In this document: piece after piece, positions 1 to 9,705 of the stretch
How positions within the stretch are numbered: the stretch's first letter is position 1
Layout of the letters: each line of letters starts with the position of its first letter
DNA from: Saprospiraceae bacterium
GTDB taxonomy: Bacteria > Bacteroidota > Bacteroidia > Chitinophagales > Saprospiraceae
NCBI GenBank assembly: GCA_020631105.1
Contig: JAHDHW010000044.1
Coordinates: 1-33,548, forward strand
Length of the DNA stretch: 33,548 bases
Direction of reading: 5' to 3'
Notes under the pieces: model-generated
Databases searched by the model: none
The model's input: the letters and a program-made list of their open reading frames with translations, nothing else
Told to the model about the DNA's origin: nothing
Made by a program: the position numbers and the translations under genes

Positions 1-50
1 CATGTAAAGTTATTAATCAATTTTAAAATCAGAATTCAAAAAATATCAGA

Positions 51-464
51 ATGGAAATCTCCTCAGCTTACTGGCATGAACTCACAAAACAAACCATTTT
101 CATCAGCGCTTTGCTTGGAGGTTTTTCTCTTAATGTTGTTGTGGCTTTATTAAGAAGAAAACGGAATGACCGGATTTATAATAATATTTTCCGATCCGGC
201 ATTATTGCTACAGCCTCCTTTCTCATTTCAATTTTCTCAATGACCAATATTTACATGCTTACAGCTGAAAGCTCTCCTCTTAAATACAACCCTTCAAAAA
301 TTAATTTACTCAGTTTAATTGGCACCTCTACCTTATTTTTAGGTATTATTGCCTTATTGATAATTATCTCTTTGTCAGGTTGGACGAAATCAAAAGGAAT
401 GGGCATATTCACAAGTATAATTGGTATACTTTCTTTTTTCTTCATCATGTTTACGCTAGTTTAA
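51..464 (+). CDS. Small four-helix membrane protein, function unknown
   Basis: A 137-residue protein with four hydrophobic segments at about residues 15-35, 48-70, 85-109 and 116-136. The loop after the first helix is strongly basic (RRKRNDR), which suggests it faces the cytoplasm. I see no signal peptide, catalytic motif or recognisable domain. The ATG at 51 follows an AT-rich leader without a Shine-Dalgarno sequence, as is usual in Bacteroidota. The next gene begins 23 bp after its stop, so the two may be co-transcribed. A real gene is likely from the coherent membrane topology; the function is unknown. Confidence 0.7.
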   Translation: MEISSAYWHELTKQTIFISALLGGFSLNVVVALLRRKRNDRIYNNIFRSGIIATASFLISIFSMTNIYMLTAESSPLKYNPSKINLLSLIGTSTLFLGIIALLIIISLSGWTKSKGMGIFTSIIGILSFFFIMFTLV

Positions 465-487
465 TTTGGATTACTTATTCTAAAGTT

Positions 488-1411
488 ATGGCCTCTTACA
501 AAAACATCCTTACACTGCTTTCCTTTTGTATTTCAACCGCAATACTGGGACAGTCCAATCTGAATGAATCCTGTGTTTGGAAAGTCAAGGAACTCAAATA
601 CGACATCTTGTACTATTTCAATTTTGATTATGAAGATTACATTTCCCAGGATACCATAATTGACAATCTTAGCTACCACAAAGTCTATCGAAGAGGAACG
701 GTCTACAATCTAATGACCATGACCAACGATACCCTTTTTACTTCGGAAATAGATGAATACAAAGGTGCAATCCGGGAGGATGATCGTATCTGGTATTGGA
801 TAGAAAAAGATTCACTAAGTCCTATTCAATTGTATGACTTCAATGTTCAGGCAGGTGATACGGTTCAATTGCTGAACTCAGACCTTAAATTTGAATTAAC
901 CCTCACCGATAGTATTTTTATTAATAATGATTATAAAAAAGTATTTCAGTTAGCGGACTTACCAATCTTACTTATTGAAGATATCGGATGGAATACCGGA
1001 CTACTTAATTCAGTGAGTGATTTCTTGAACCTATTTTCTTTTAGTTATCTCCAGTGTTATAATAATAATGATGAAAATTATAATCCGGACTTATCGATTT
1101 TGGAATCTGCTTTTAATATCACACTAGAAGACGTTGAAGAATGCGAAAATGAAAGCACCGTCTCCAATGACTACCTTTTCAAAGAAATCATCACCGTATA
1201 CCCTAACCCTTTTCAATCAATAATTCATTTTGATGCGCCTGACGAAATCGAGTCCCTTTCCATATTAAATACAAAAGGTGAAGTGGTTTACGCTACGGTT
1301 GAAGTCAATGGCAGTATTGATTTAACTTCATTAGCCAGTGGGATTTATTTTCTAAACTTCCGATCAAACGGAAAGACTTATTATCAGAAAGTCATAAAGG
1401 CAGCACCCTAA
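488..1411 (+). CDS. T9SS type A sorting domain-containing secreted protein
   Basis: A 307-residue secreted protein. I chose the ATG at 488 because it puts a classic signal peptide at the N-terminus (MASYKNILTLLSF followed by a hydrophobic run ending near ILGQ). The open frame reaches back to 380, but that part overlaps the upstream gene and looks unlike a leader. The mature region has no recognised domain. The last ~75 residues form a type A T9SS sorting domain: YPNPF, then a beta-rich stretch (LSILNTKGEVVY), then SLASGIYFLNF and a basic end. This domain targets proteins through the type IX system to the cell surface or medium. The next gene starts 11 bp after the stop. Localisation is well supported; the activity is unknown. 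Confidence 0.85.
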   Translation: MASYKNILTLLSFCISTAILGQSNLNESCVWKVKELKYDILYYFNFDYEDYISQDTIIDNLSYHKVYRRGTVYNLMTMTNDTLFTSEIDEYKGAIREDDRIWYWIEKDSLSPIQLYDFNVQAGDTVQLLNSDLKFELTLTDSIFINNDYKKVFQLADLPILLIEDIGWNTGLLNSVSDFLNLFSFSYLQCYNNNDENYNPDLSILESAFNITLEDVEECENESTVSNDYLFKEIITVYPNPFQSIIHFDAPDEIESLSILNTKGEVVYATVEVNGSIDLTSLASGIYFLNFRSNGKTYYQKVIKAAP

Positions 1412-1422
1412 TTTCCTCTTTC

Positions 1423-2154
1423 ATGACAACACAAGAACAAGCGTTTTGGAAAGCTAGCGAACAGTTCGTTGAAGAGGCAAAGACCAATCAGGATATTATT
1501 GGCATAATCATCTGCGGCTCACTTGTCAATGGAGTACTTCACAAAAATTCGGACATCGACATTGTCCTTATTTCAAAACCAAGCTGTGATTACAGAGAAC
1601 GCGGGAACACCTGGATCAAGGGTATAGAAATAGAATATTTCATGAACCCTCCACAACAAATCCGAAAGTATTTTGAATTAGAAATGAATAGCCCTCATAC
1701 TGCAAATATGTTGGCTACAGGCAAATTAGTTTTTCAAAAAGATGAGGCTGTTCAACAACTCATTATAGAAGCAAAGGAAATCCTTCAGCAAGGGCCAAGC
1801 GAAATAAAAGTATTCGAAATTGAGTTAGCGAAGTATTTTCTGGATGACAAATTAAAGGACTTCGATGATATCATTAATACGCAGGATGAAACGGCAAAAC
1901 AACTCATCAAATTTGAAATCCTGAATTTTTGCATTAATACTTTTTGTAAGAAACATAAAATATGGAGGGCAAAGGATAAAAACCTCCAAAAGCAATTAGC
2001 CCAGATTGACCAGAGGTTTGCTGATTTACTTAACTTGGGTATCACTCAGAAATGGGAGCCAGATTTTTTTCAGAATTACAAAAAAGAACTAACCCGTTCC
2101 TTATTCGGCCCTAGAGAAAAAGAATGGAAATTAAGATCAGCACTTGGTTTATAA
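1423..2154 (+). CDS. Nucleotidyltransferase-fold domain protein
   Basis: A 243-residue protein with the polymerase-beta-like nucleotidyltransferase signature: GS at residues 32-33 followed by DID at 44-46, in the order G-S-x(10)-D-x-D. The acidic residues E69/E71 (GIEIEYF) could supply the third metal ligand. The C-terminal part (about 120-243) is helical and charged, resembling the substrate or helical domains attached to such folds. Family members transfer nucleotides to small molecules, tRNA or proteins; the sequence does not identify the substrate. It could be an antibiotic-type nucleotidyltransferase or a MNT-like protein, but there is no HEPN partner next to it. It starts 11 bp after the secreted protein and converges on oxyR. 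Confidence 0.75.
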   Translation: MTTQEQAFWKASEQFVEEAKTNQDIIGIIICGSLVNGVLHKNSDIDIVLISKPSCDYRERGNTWIKGIEIEYFMNPPQQIRKYFELEMNSPHTANMLATGKLVFQKDEAVQQLIIEAKEILQQGPSEIKVFEIELAKYFLDDKLKDFDDIINTQDETAKQLIKFEILNFCINTFCKKHKIWRAKDKNLQKQLAQIDQRFADLLNLGITQKWEPDFFQNYKKELTRSLFGPREKEWKLRSALGL

Positions 2155-2205
2155 GTGACGGAACAAAATTATTATATCAATTTTTTAGGCTTACTACTAA
2201 AGCGC

Positions 2206-3138
2206 CTACCTCCAATTTACAGTTATAAAGCGCTTATTCTTTTTAAAGCTATCCGGAATATGACTGTTAATAGATCGCCGCAACTCTACTAATAATTGTT
2301 CCTTTGTAAAGTTCTTGTGTACAGCCAAACTAATCTCTCGAACAGGTTGAGGCTCCGAAAATCGTACTACATTCCTTTTTTCTTCCTTCGGTAAATACGA
2401 TAGCTCGGGAATCAAGGTATAGCCAGAAGATTGTTGAATCATCCGTTTTAGCGTTTCTATGGAGCCTCCTTCAATATGAAAGTTTCTGGATTTACCTAAT
2501 TCATCAAATTGGCATACATTCAGCGTTTGATTTCTAAAACAATGCCCCTGCCCTAATATCCAAAGGCCTTCCGGCTTTAAATCTTTAGTCGTGATTTTCC
2601 CCTTCTTCTTTAGGATTGGATTTTCCTCATTCGAATAAATCAAAAAGGGTTCATAGAATAAAGGCACTTCCCTGATATTAGCTTCATCTAATGGCGTTGC
2701 CAATAAGCCAATATCTATTAAATCATTTTCCAGGCCTTCAATTATCGCAGCACTCTGCATTTCCATTACTTCAAGCCTGGTCTCTGGAAATTGCGCTGCA
2801 AAATCACTCAAAAACCGAGGTAACAGGTATGGAGCAAGAGTTGGTATAACCCCTACCTTGAAGGTACCTTCCAGATTATTCAGATCATCATTAACCAATC
2901 CTTTCAGTTGATTGATATCTCTCAGTATTTGTCGAGCTTTTAATATAAACACTTCCCCTAGTGGCGTAGGTTTGATCGGTTTACTCGTTCGGTCAAAAAG
3001 TAAGACGGAAATCTGATCCTCCAGTTTCTTAACTTGCAGTGTTAGTGTAGGTTGTGCAACATGACAGCTCTGTGCCGCTTTCACAAAGTGACGATAATTA
3101 TCAAGGGCCACCACATATTGTAGCTGCTGTAAAGTCAT
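2206..3138 (-). CDS. oxyR: Peroxide-sensing LysR-family regulator OxyR
   Basis: A 310-residue LysR-type regulator. The N-terminal winged helix-turn-helix (about 1-60) carries the usual ALDNYRHFVKAAQSCHVAQPTL-type pattern, followed by a linker helix and a substrate-binding-like effector domain (about 91-300). The redox motif of OxyR is present: GHC at 198-200 and a second cysteine at 209, nine residues apart, the same spacing as the disulfide-forming C199/C208 of E. coli OxyR. Oxidation by hydrogen peroxide would be expected to switch it to an activator. It is transcribed away from katG across a 109-bp shared region, the usual OxyR arrangement, so katG is the likely main target. Confidence is high because cysteines and neighbour agree. 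Confidence 0.92.
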   Translation of the reverse strand: MTLQQLQYVVALDNYRHFVKAAQSCHVAQPTLTLQVKKLEDQISVLLFDRTSKPIKPTPLGEVFILKARQILRDINQLKGLVNDDLNNLEGTFKVGVIPTLAPYLLPRFLSDFAAQFPETRLEVMEMQSAAIIEGLENDLIDIGLLATPLDEANIREVPLFYEPFLIYSNEENPILKKKGKITTKDLKPEGLWILGQGHCFRNQTLNVCQFDELGKSRNFHIEGGSIETLKRMIQQSSGYTLIPELSYLPKEEKRNVVRFSEPQPVREISLAVHKNFTKEQLLVELRRSINSHIPDSFKKNKRFITVNWR

Positions 3139-3139
3139 C

Positions 3140-3158
3140 TTATTTATTTTATAAATAA
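3140..3158. repeat. Inverted repeat just upstream of oxyR
   Basis: A perfect 8-bp inverted repeat, TTATTTAT / ATAAATAA, with a 3-base spacer, beginning two bases upstream of the oxyR start codon. It may be an autoregulatory operator site or simply AT-rich symmetry. The symmetry is seen; the role is inferred. Confidence 0.4.
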
Positions 3159-3162
3159 AGGT

Positions 3163-3192
3163 AATACAATTATCTATTTGTTAAATACAATT
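3163..3192. promoter_or_regulatory. Phased direct repeats in the oxyR-katG control region
   Basis: The 9-mer AATACAATT occurs at 3163-3171 and 3184-3192, exactly 21 bp apart (two helical turns), so both copies face the same side of the helix. They bracket the katG -33 element. LysR-type tetramers contact extended sites over several helical turns, so this is a candidate OxyR site, although the E. coli ATAG-type consensus is not clearly present. Confidence 0.45.
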
Positions 3193-3208
3193 TAGAACGA
3201 TATCTTCG
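3177..3208 (+). promoter_or_regulatory. Predicted katG promoter (Bacteroidota sigma factor type)
   Basis: TTTG at 3177-3180 and TATCTTCG at 3201-3208 are separated by 20 bp. This fits the Bacteroidota primary sigma consensus (TTTG, about 19-21 bp, TAnnTTTG), with one mismatch in the -7 box. Transcription would begin near 3214, giving a 5' leader of roughly 35 bases before the katG ATG at 3248. On the opposite strand TACCTTTA (3163-3156) is a weak candidate -7 box for oxyR. Confidence 0.55.
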
Positions 3209-3244
3209 CGACATATAACGATTATTAAAAATAAATTCTCTTAA

Positions 3245-5458
<2,214 letters not shown>

Positions 5459-5467
5459 GTAATAGAT

Positions 5468-5483
5468 AGTATACAAGTATACT
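5468..5483. repeat. Short perfect palindrome after katG
   Basis: AGTATAC-AA-GTATACT is a perfect 7-bp inverted repeat with a 2-base centre, starting nine bases after the katG stop and lying 14 bp before the main terminator stem. A two-base loop is too tight for an ideal RNA hairpin, so it could be a protein site or an auxiliary 3'-end structure. Confidence 0.45.
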
Positions 5484-5497
5484 TTGATGAATATTTT

Positions 5498-5528
5498 AAA
5501 TGCGGAACGATTACGTTCCGCATTTTTT
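5498..5528 (+). terminator. Intrinsic terminator of katG
   Basis: A perfect 12-bp stem (AAATGCGGAACG / CGTTCCGCATTT) closes a 4-base loop ATTA and runs into a T-rich tract. It is the expected rho-independent signal for the end of the katG transcript. Confidence 0.88.
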
Positions 5529-5598
5529 ATTTCACCTCCACCATAATAAGTAAACCAGCTTAAGGAACCTATCCCAAATAGAAATTGTAATTTAAATT

Positions 5599-6150
5599 AT
5601 GAAAAACGTATTACTTGATCTGGGCGGCGTAGTGTTTAACTCCACAGGTTTATCAAATGAAAAAATCGACTGGAAGATCATTTCACAATTGAATCACAAA
5701 TATGGTCACCAATTGAATATCGGCGAAATCTCCGCCCAACCATTCCTTGATGAATACAACCAGCTTACCAGTCAGGAGCTAATACTTGCTGATTTTCTGC
5801 AAAGCATTTTCGACACCTTAGAGTTTAATAGCCAACTCATCAGTTTTCTTTCAGAAAGAGCACACATTTATATTCTCAGTGATAATTATCGAGAAAATAT
5901 CGCATACATCTCCAAGCGATACAAGTTCGCAACATGGTCCAAAAAACAATTTTATTCGTATGATTTTAAACTAACAAAATACCAGGGGACAAAAATATTC
6001 GAATTGGTTTTACAGAACCTAGATATTAAAGCAAGTGATTTAATTTTTATTGATGACAGTCCTGAAAAAATCAAATTCGCGCAGCAATGCGGAATTCCAT
6101 CCATTATCTATAAAAACAATCAACAACTCTTTAAAGCATTCCCACACTAA
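5599..6150 (+). CDS. HAD-superfamily hydrolase (phosphatase-like)
   Basis: A 183-residue haloacid dehalogenase-like protein. Motif I is LLDLGGVVF with nucleophile D7. The second Asp of the classical DxD is replaced by glycine (G9), as in the YihX-type 'DLGxV' phosphatases. Motif II is LSDN near residues 93-96, motif III a lysine in LTKYQG, and motif IV FIDDSPEKI with two aspartates. A helical cap lies between motifs I and II. The expected reaction is hydrolysis of a small phosphate ester such as a sugar phosphate; the substrate cannot be told. Unlinked by spacing to its neighbours: 140 bp after katG and over 100 bp before the next gene. Confidence 0.8.
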   Translation: MKNVLLDLGGVVFNSTGLSNEKIDWKIISQLNHKYGHQLNIGEISAQPFLDEYNQLTSQELILADFLQSIFDTLEFNSQLISFLSERAHIYILSDNYRENIAYISKRYKFATWSKKQFYSYDFKLTKYQGTKIFELVLQNLDIKASDLIFIDDSPEKIKFAQQCGIPSIIYKNNQQLFKAFPH

Positions 6151-6210
6151 CTCACTTACCCACTTACCCACTAACTAACTCATTAACTCGCCCACTCCCA
6201 TCCCACCACT
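6141..6210. repeat. G-poor CACT/CTAACT-type tandem tract
   Basis: This stretch, partly inside the HAD 3' end, is built from imperfect repeats of CACTTACC, CTAACT and CCCACT. The plus strand holds a single G in 70 bases. It looks like slippage-generated low-complexity DNA between the HAD gene and the kinase pair, and it contains no hairpin or gene. Confidence 0.6.
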
Positions 6211-6265
6211 CTCTTTTATTCAATTTCATTACACATAAAAGTAACTTTTGGCTATCTTTCGCCAC

Positions 6266-7045
6266 ATGAGTAAATTCGAAATTCGAACGGTGGATGTAGT
6301 CCAATACTTAAAGCCATTAAGAGAAGGTGGTTCGCTCCCTGCGATTGTGCAGGCGGATGATGAGTTTCTTTATGTATTGAAATTCAGAGGTGCCGGACAA
6401 GGTAAAAAAGCACTTGTCGCCGAATTAATAGGTGGCCTACTCGCCAAGGCAATCGGGTTAAAGATTCCGGAATTAGTCTTTATGAATCTGGATGATTCCT
6501 TTAGCAAAACCGAACCAGATGAAGAGATCCAGGATTTACTCAAATTCAGCGTCGGACTCAACCTGGGATTGCATTTTCTTTCTGGTGCTATCACCTATGA
6601 CCCTTTAGTTTCGATCGCCGATTCGCTATCCGCCTCAAAAGTTGTTTTGCTAGATAGTATCATCACCAATATAGATCGAACGGCCAAAAACACGAACCTT
6701 TTAAACTGGAACAGAGAACTTTGGCTCATTGACCATGGCGCCAGCTTGTACTTCCATCATAACTGGAAAAGCTGGGAATCACACCTTTCACGGACTTTCC
6801 CAAATATAAAGGATCATGTATTATTAGAACGGGCAGACCATCTGGAGGAAGCTGCCCAGCAGATCAAAGCAGCCGTTGATGAAGACACCATAAAGGAAAT
6901 AGTAAACCTTATTCCGGAAGACTGGTTATTGGAAGCCTCCAACACTTTGCCCCCCAATGAAAAAAGAGATGCATATATCGCATTCCTCAACAGCCGTATC
7001 GAAAAAATTGATTTACTAGCAAAAGAGGCCGCGGATGCAAAATAG
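6266..7045 (+). CDS. HipA-like kinase domain protein
   Basis: A 259-residue protein of the short HipA-like kinase type, without the HipA N-terminal subdomain. Kinase features read in order: K39 in YVLKF (ATP lysine), E53 in ALVAELI, the catalytic loop NIDRTAKNTN at 135-144 (D137, N142), and DHG at 156-158 as the metal-binding 'DFG' equivalent. I chose the ATG at 6266 because it starts immediately before the conserved region and follows a TAACTTTTG promoter-like box; an upstream in-frame ATG at 6248 is possible. It overlaps the DUF3037 gene by 11 bp, a pairing that recurs in bacteria. HipA itself phosphorylates glutamyl-tRNA synthetase, but the target of this subfamily is unknown. There is no HipB-like antitoxin, so this is not a standard hipBA module. 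Confidence 0.82.
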   Translation: MSKFEIRTVDVVQYLKPLREGGSLPAIVQADDEFLYVLKFRGAGQGKKALVAELIGGLLAKAIGLKIPELVFMNLDDSFSKTEPDEEIQDLLKFSVGLNLGLHFLSGAITYDPLVSIADSLSASKVVLLDSIITNIDRTAKNTNLLNWNRELWLIDHGASLYFHHNWKSWESHLSRTFPNIKDHVLLERADHLEEAAQQIKAAVDEDTIKEIVNLIPEDWLLEASNTLPPNEKRDAYIAFLNSRIEKIDLLAKEAADAK

Positions 7046-7418
7046 AGAAACTTACGAATACGCAGTCATCAGGCTAGTGCCTAAGGTAGAGCGAGAGGAG
7101 TTTCTCAACGTTGGAGTGATTCTGTTCTCCAAAAGAAAAAAATACCTGGGCATCAAATATAAAGTTGATGAAGAACGCATCAAGGCTTTTGCGGAAGATG
7201 TAGATATTGATATCGTCCGGAAACATCTAGAAGCCTGGGAAATGGTTTGTCAGGGTACTCCGCAAGGTGGTACGATCGGACAATTTGAATTGCCGTCCAG
7301 GTTTCGTTGGCTAGTTGCCTCCAGAAGCACCATTATCCAAAGTTCAAGAACCCACCCAGGACTTTGTACTGATCCGGAAGCAGTGCTCCAAAAGCTTTTC
7401 GCCAGATATGTCCTCTAA
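7035..7418 (+). CDS. DUF3037 protein, partner of HipA-like kinase
   Basis: A 127-residue protein matching the DUF3037 pattern. It opens with YEYAVIRLVPKVEREEFLNVG, followed by VILFSKRKKYLGIKY, and later has a conserved LPSRFRWLVASRSTIIQSSR block with the HPGLCTDP element near the C-terminus. It is cytoplasmic, has no catalytic motif I can identify and no DNA-binding helix-turn-helix. Its ATG lies inside the 3' end of the kinase gene (11-bp overlap), so the two are translated together and probably act as a unit. Whether it is a regulator, antidote or substrate of the kinase is not known. Confidence 0.85.
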   Translation: MQNRETYEYAVIRLVPKVEREEFLNVGVILFSKRKKYLGIKYKVDEERIKAFAEDVDIDIVRKHLEAWEMVCQGTPQGGTIGQFELPSRFRWLVASRSTIIQSSRTHPGLCTDPEAVLQKLFARYVL

Positions 7419-7483
7419 AATGCGGTCTACCCCATCAATGAACACCTCGTTTCAATTTTTAGACACCTGCTGCAAATTGTATC

Positions 7484-7590
7484 TTTAAAGGTTTAATACT
7501 CCATTTGTCAAGCCTGCTTTGATATTTTCCTTTTTATTCGCGGGTATTTCAGGCGCTGAATCAAACAAACCCCGGATTAAACCTTTTAAA
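7484..7590. repeat. Long-range nested inverted repeats in intergenic region
   Basis: AAAGGTTTAAT at 7487-7497 is the exact reverse complement of ATTAAACCTTT at 7576-7586, extendable by three pairs across a one-base bulge. Inside it GCCTG pairs with CAGGC, so the 107-base segment could fold into a nested hairpin. It lies in the 277-bp gap between the DUF3037 gene and the next gene. It could be a small structured RNA, a decayed mobile repeat or coincidence; no known RNA family is recognised. Confidence 0.4.
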
Positions 7591-7695
7591 TTACATAAAC
7601 AACCAGTATTTCTACTACATTAATCTCTTGATTAAAATGATCTTTGCATTGCTGAATAACGCTGATTACAAAATCATTCAAAAATCAAAGTCTAT

Positions 7696-8703
7696 ATGAA
7701 AGCTATTGGTTATAAAGAGAATCTCCCAATCGATGATATACAATCTTTACAGGATATCGAATTAGATAAACCATCTGCAAGAGGAAAAGACATCTTAGTA
7801 GAAATAAAAGCAATCTCTGTTAATCCGGTCGACTTCAAGATCAGACAAGGCATGGCTCCTGAGTCCGATCAATGGAAAGTAATTGGCTGGGATGCTACTG
7901 GTATCGTGAAGGAAATTGGAGAAGAGGTTACTTTATTCAAACCGGGAGATGAAGTATGGTACGCTGGTGACTTGATGCGCCCCGGAAGTAATGCACAGTT
8001 CCAGTTAGTTGATGAAAGAATAGTTGGCTTCAAACCAAAAAGCCTGGGCTTCGGAGATGCAGCCGCTTTACCACTTACCAGCTTAACGGCCTGGGAACTC
8101 CTTTTCGATCGAATGGATGTTGACAAAGACGCCCCCAACAAAAGTATATTAGTCATTGGAGCGGCAGGAGGTGTTGGATCAATCCTGGTTCAGCTTGTCA
8201 AAAAGCTAACTAAACTCAAACTTATCGGCACCGCTTCGAGAGAAGAAACTTCTGCTTGGCTTAAAGAATTGGGCGCCGACCATGTGGTTAACCATCGAAA
8301 CAAGCTTAGCGAAGAATTTTCAAAGCACAATCTGCCAGAAGCAAATTATATAATCAGTTTAAATGCTACCGAACAGCATAAGGAGGAAATCGAAAAAATC
8401 ATAAAACCACAAGGCAAATTCGGCTTCATCGACGACCCAAAAGAATTTAATGTTATGCCTTTCAAACGAAAAGCAGTCTCCACTCATATCGAATTGATGT
8501 TTACCCGTTCTATGTTTCAAACACCTGACATGATTGAGCAACACAACATCTTAAACGAGGTTGCCAAGCTAATCGATCAAGGTGTAATTAAAACTACGGT
8601 TGGAGATCACTTCGGCAAGATCAATGCAGCAAACCTGAGAAAAGCACATGCATTATTAGAATCAGGAAAAGCAAAAGGCAAAATTGTACTAGAAGAATTT
8701 TAA
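7696..8703 (+). CDS. MDR-family oxidoreductase (zinc-binding-ADH-family, quinone reductase-like)
   Basis: A 335-residue medium-chain dehydrogenase/reductase. It has a GroES-like N-terminal domain (VEIKAISVNPVDFKIR, about residues 35-55) and a Rossmann domain with the nucleotide-binding GAAGGVGSILVQL near residue 155. The structural-zinc cysteine cluster and catalytic cysteine of true alcohol dehydrogenases are absent. The sequence fits the 'zinc-binding alcohol dehydrogenase family' (adh_fam_1), NADPH-dependent enone or quinone reductases. It acts in the cytoplasm, probably in electrophile detoxification. It opens a run of redox genes on the same strand, with a 106-bp gap to the next, so it has its own or a weak shared transcript. 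Confidence 0.85.
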   Translation: MKAIGYKENLPIDDIQSLQDIELDKPSARGKDILVEIKAISVNPVDFKIRQGMAPESDQWKVIGWDATGIVKEIGEEVTLFKPGDEVWYAGDLMRPGSNAQFQLVDERIVGFKPKSLGFGDAAALPLTSLTAWELLFDRMDVDKDAPNKSILVIGAAGGVGSILVQLVKKLTKLKLIGTASREETSAWLKELGADHVVNHRNKLSEEFSKHNLPEANYIISLNATEQHKEEIEKIIKPQGKFGFIDDPKEFNVMPFKRKAVSTHIELMFTRSMFQTPDMIEQHNILNEVAKLIDQGVIKTTVGDHFGKINAANLRKAHALLESGKAKGKIVLEEF

Positions 8704-8809
8704 GCCTTAGATTTTCAGAAACAACTGCTTGTTCTTTTTACTGACCTAGTGATTGTATAATCTCAACAACAAGTTTGCTAAGCATCTTATTTAACCAAAA
8801 TAAATAATT

Positions 8810-9688
8810 TTGAATTTACTAAAAACCATTTCCATTCTCTTTCTACTTTTTATACTTTACAGTTGTGATACACAACAAACGAATACATCTGATTCCCAGA
8901 TAGTCATTCAGGAATCTTCAAGCAATAAAATAAAAAGGGCCGCAGATCTTAATTGGGAAAAACTAAATCCTGCCCGTGGTGACAAAAGTCCTCAAGCCGC
9001 AGATATTTGGGGAGATAGAAAAAAGGATGAACCCACTGGTTTTCTGGTAAAATTCGTAGATGGTTTTTCCTCTCCTCCTCACATTCACAACGTTACTTAT
9101 CGAGCGGTAGTAATAAGTGGACTGGTACACAATGATGACCCTAGTGCTGAAAAAATGTGGATGCCTGCTGGTTCTTTCTGGACCCAGCCCGCAGGAGAAT
9201 CACATATAACCGCTGCAAAAGGAAAAGAAAATATTGCATATGTTGAAATTGACAAAGGTCCTTATTTAGTAGAACCTATTGAAAACGCATTTGATAAAGG
9301 TGAGAGACCAGTCAACATGGATAAATCAAACCTCCTATGGTTGGACGCCTCTAGCACCTCCTATATTGCTGATGGATTTAAAGTTAGTCCTGAAGTTTCC
9401 TTTTTGTGGGGTGATCTTACAAGTAACAAACTCAATGGATCGTTTGTAAAACTCCCAGCTGACTTCGATGGCTCAATTGTGAACAAAGGTTCAGTTTTCA
9501 ATGCAATCGTTATCGAAGGACAGGTATCTTATAACTTAGTCAAAAATCAAAATGCAACAGATTTGGCCCCCGGGAGTCTATTCACTTCGGAAGAGTCATC
9601 GCTTCATCAATTATCAACCAAAGAAGAAAGCATAATTTATGTCCGAACAAATGGCCCATTTAATGTCCAACCAAATTATGCTAAATAA
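8810..9688 (+). CDS. DUF4437 cupin-like lipoprotein (TTG start)
   Basis: A 292-residue predicted lipoprotein. The start must be the TTG at 8810: the frame is closed by a TAA at 8801 and only this codon precedes a complete lipoprotein leader ([17 protein letters not shown], lipobox LYSC). The mature part is a tandem DUF4437/cupin-like fold. The first half has [16 protein letters not shown] and a [14 protein letters not shown] motif, typical beta-barrel histidines; the second half repeats the pattern with weaker histidines (ESSLHQ). Family members are periplasmic and of uncertain function, possibly metal-dependent. It is followed 17 bp later by the LLM oxidoreductase, so they are likely co-transcribed. 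Confidence 0.8.
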   Translation: MNLLKTISILFLLFILYSCDTQQTNTSDSQIVIQESSSNKIKRAADLNWEKLNPARGDKSPQAADIWGDRKKDEPTGFLVKFVDGFSSPPHIHNVTYRAVVISGLVHNDDPSAEKMWMPAGSFWTQPAGESHITAAKGKENIAYVEIDKGPYLVEPIENAFDKGERPVNMDKSNLLWLDASSTSYIADGFKVSPEVSFLWGDLTSNKLNGSFVKLPADFDGSIVNKGSVFNAIVIEGQVSYNLVKNQNATDLAPGSLFTSEESSLHQLSTKEESIIYVRTNGPFNVQPNYAK

Positions 9689-9705
9689 TTCAATGCTTTC
9701 AACAA

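Noticed and set aside
6248-6265. Longer N-terminus of the HipA-like kinase from the ATG at 6248
   Set aside because: The extra six residues precede the conserved region and overlap a promoter-like TAACTTTTG box just upstream of the ATG at 6266.
6266-7418. A standard hipBA toxin-antitoxin locus
   Set aside because: No HipB-like helix-turn-helix gene is present and the kinase lacks the HipA N-terminal subdomain; the partner is DUF3037.
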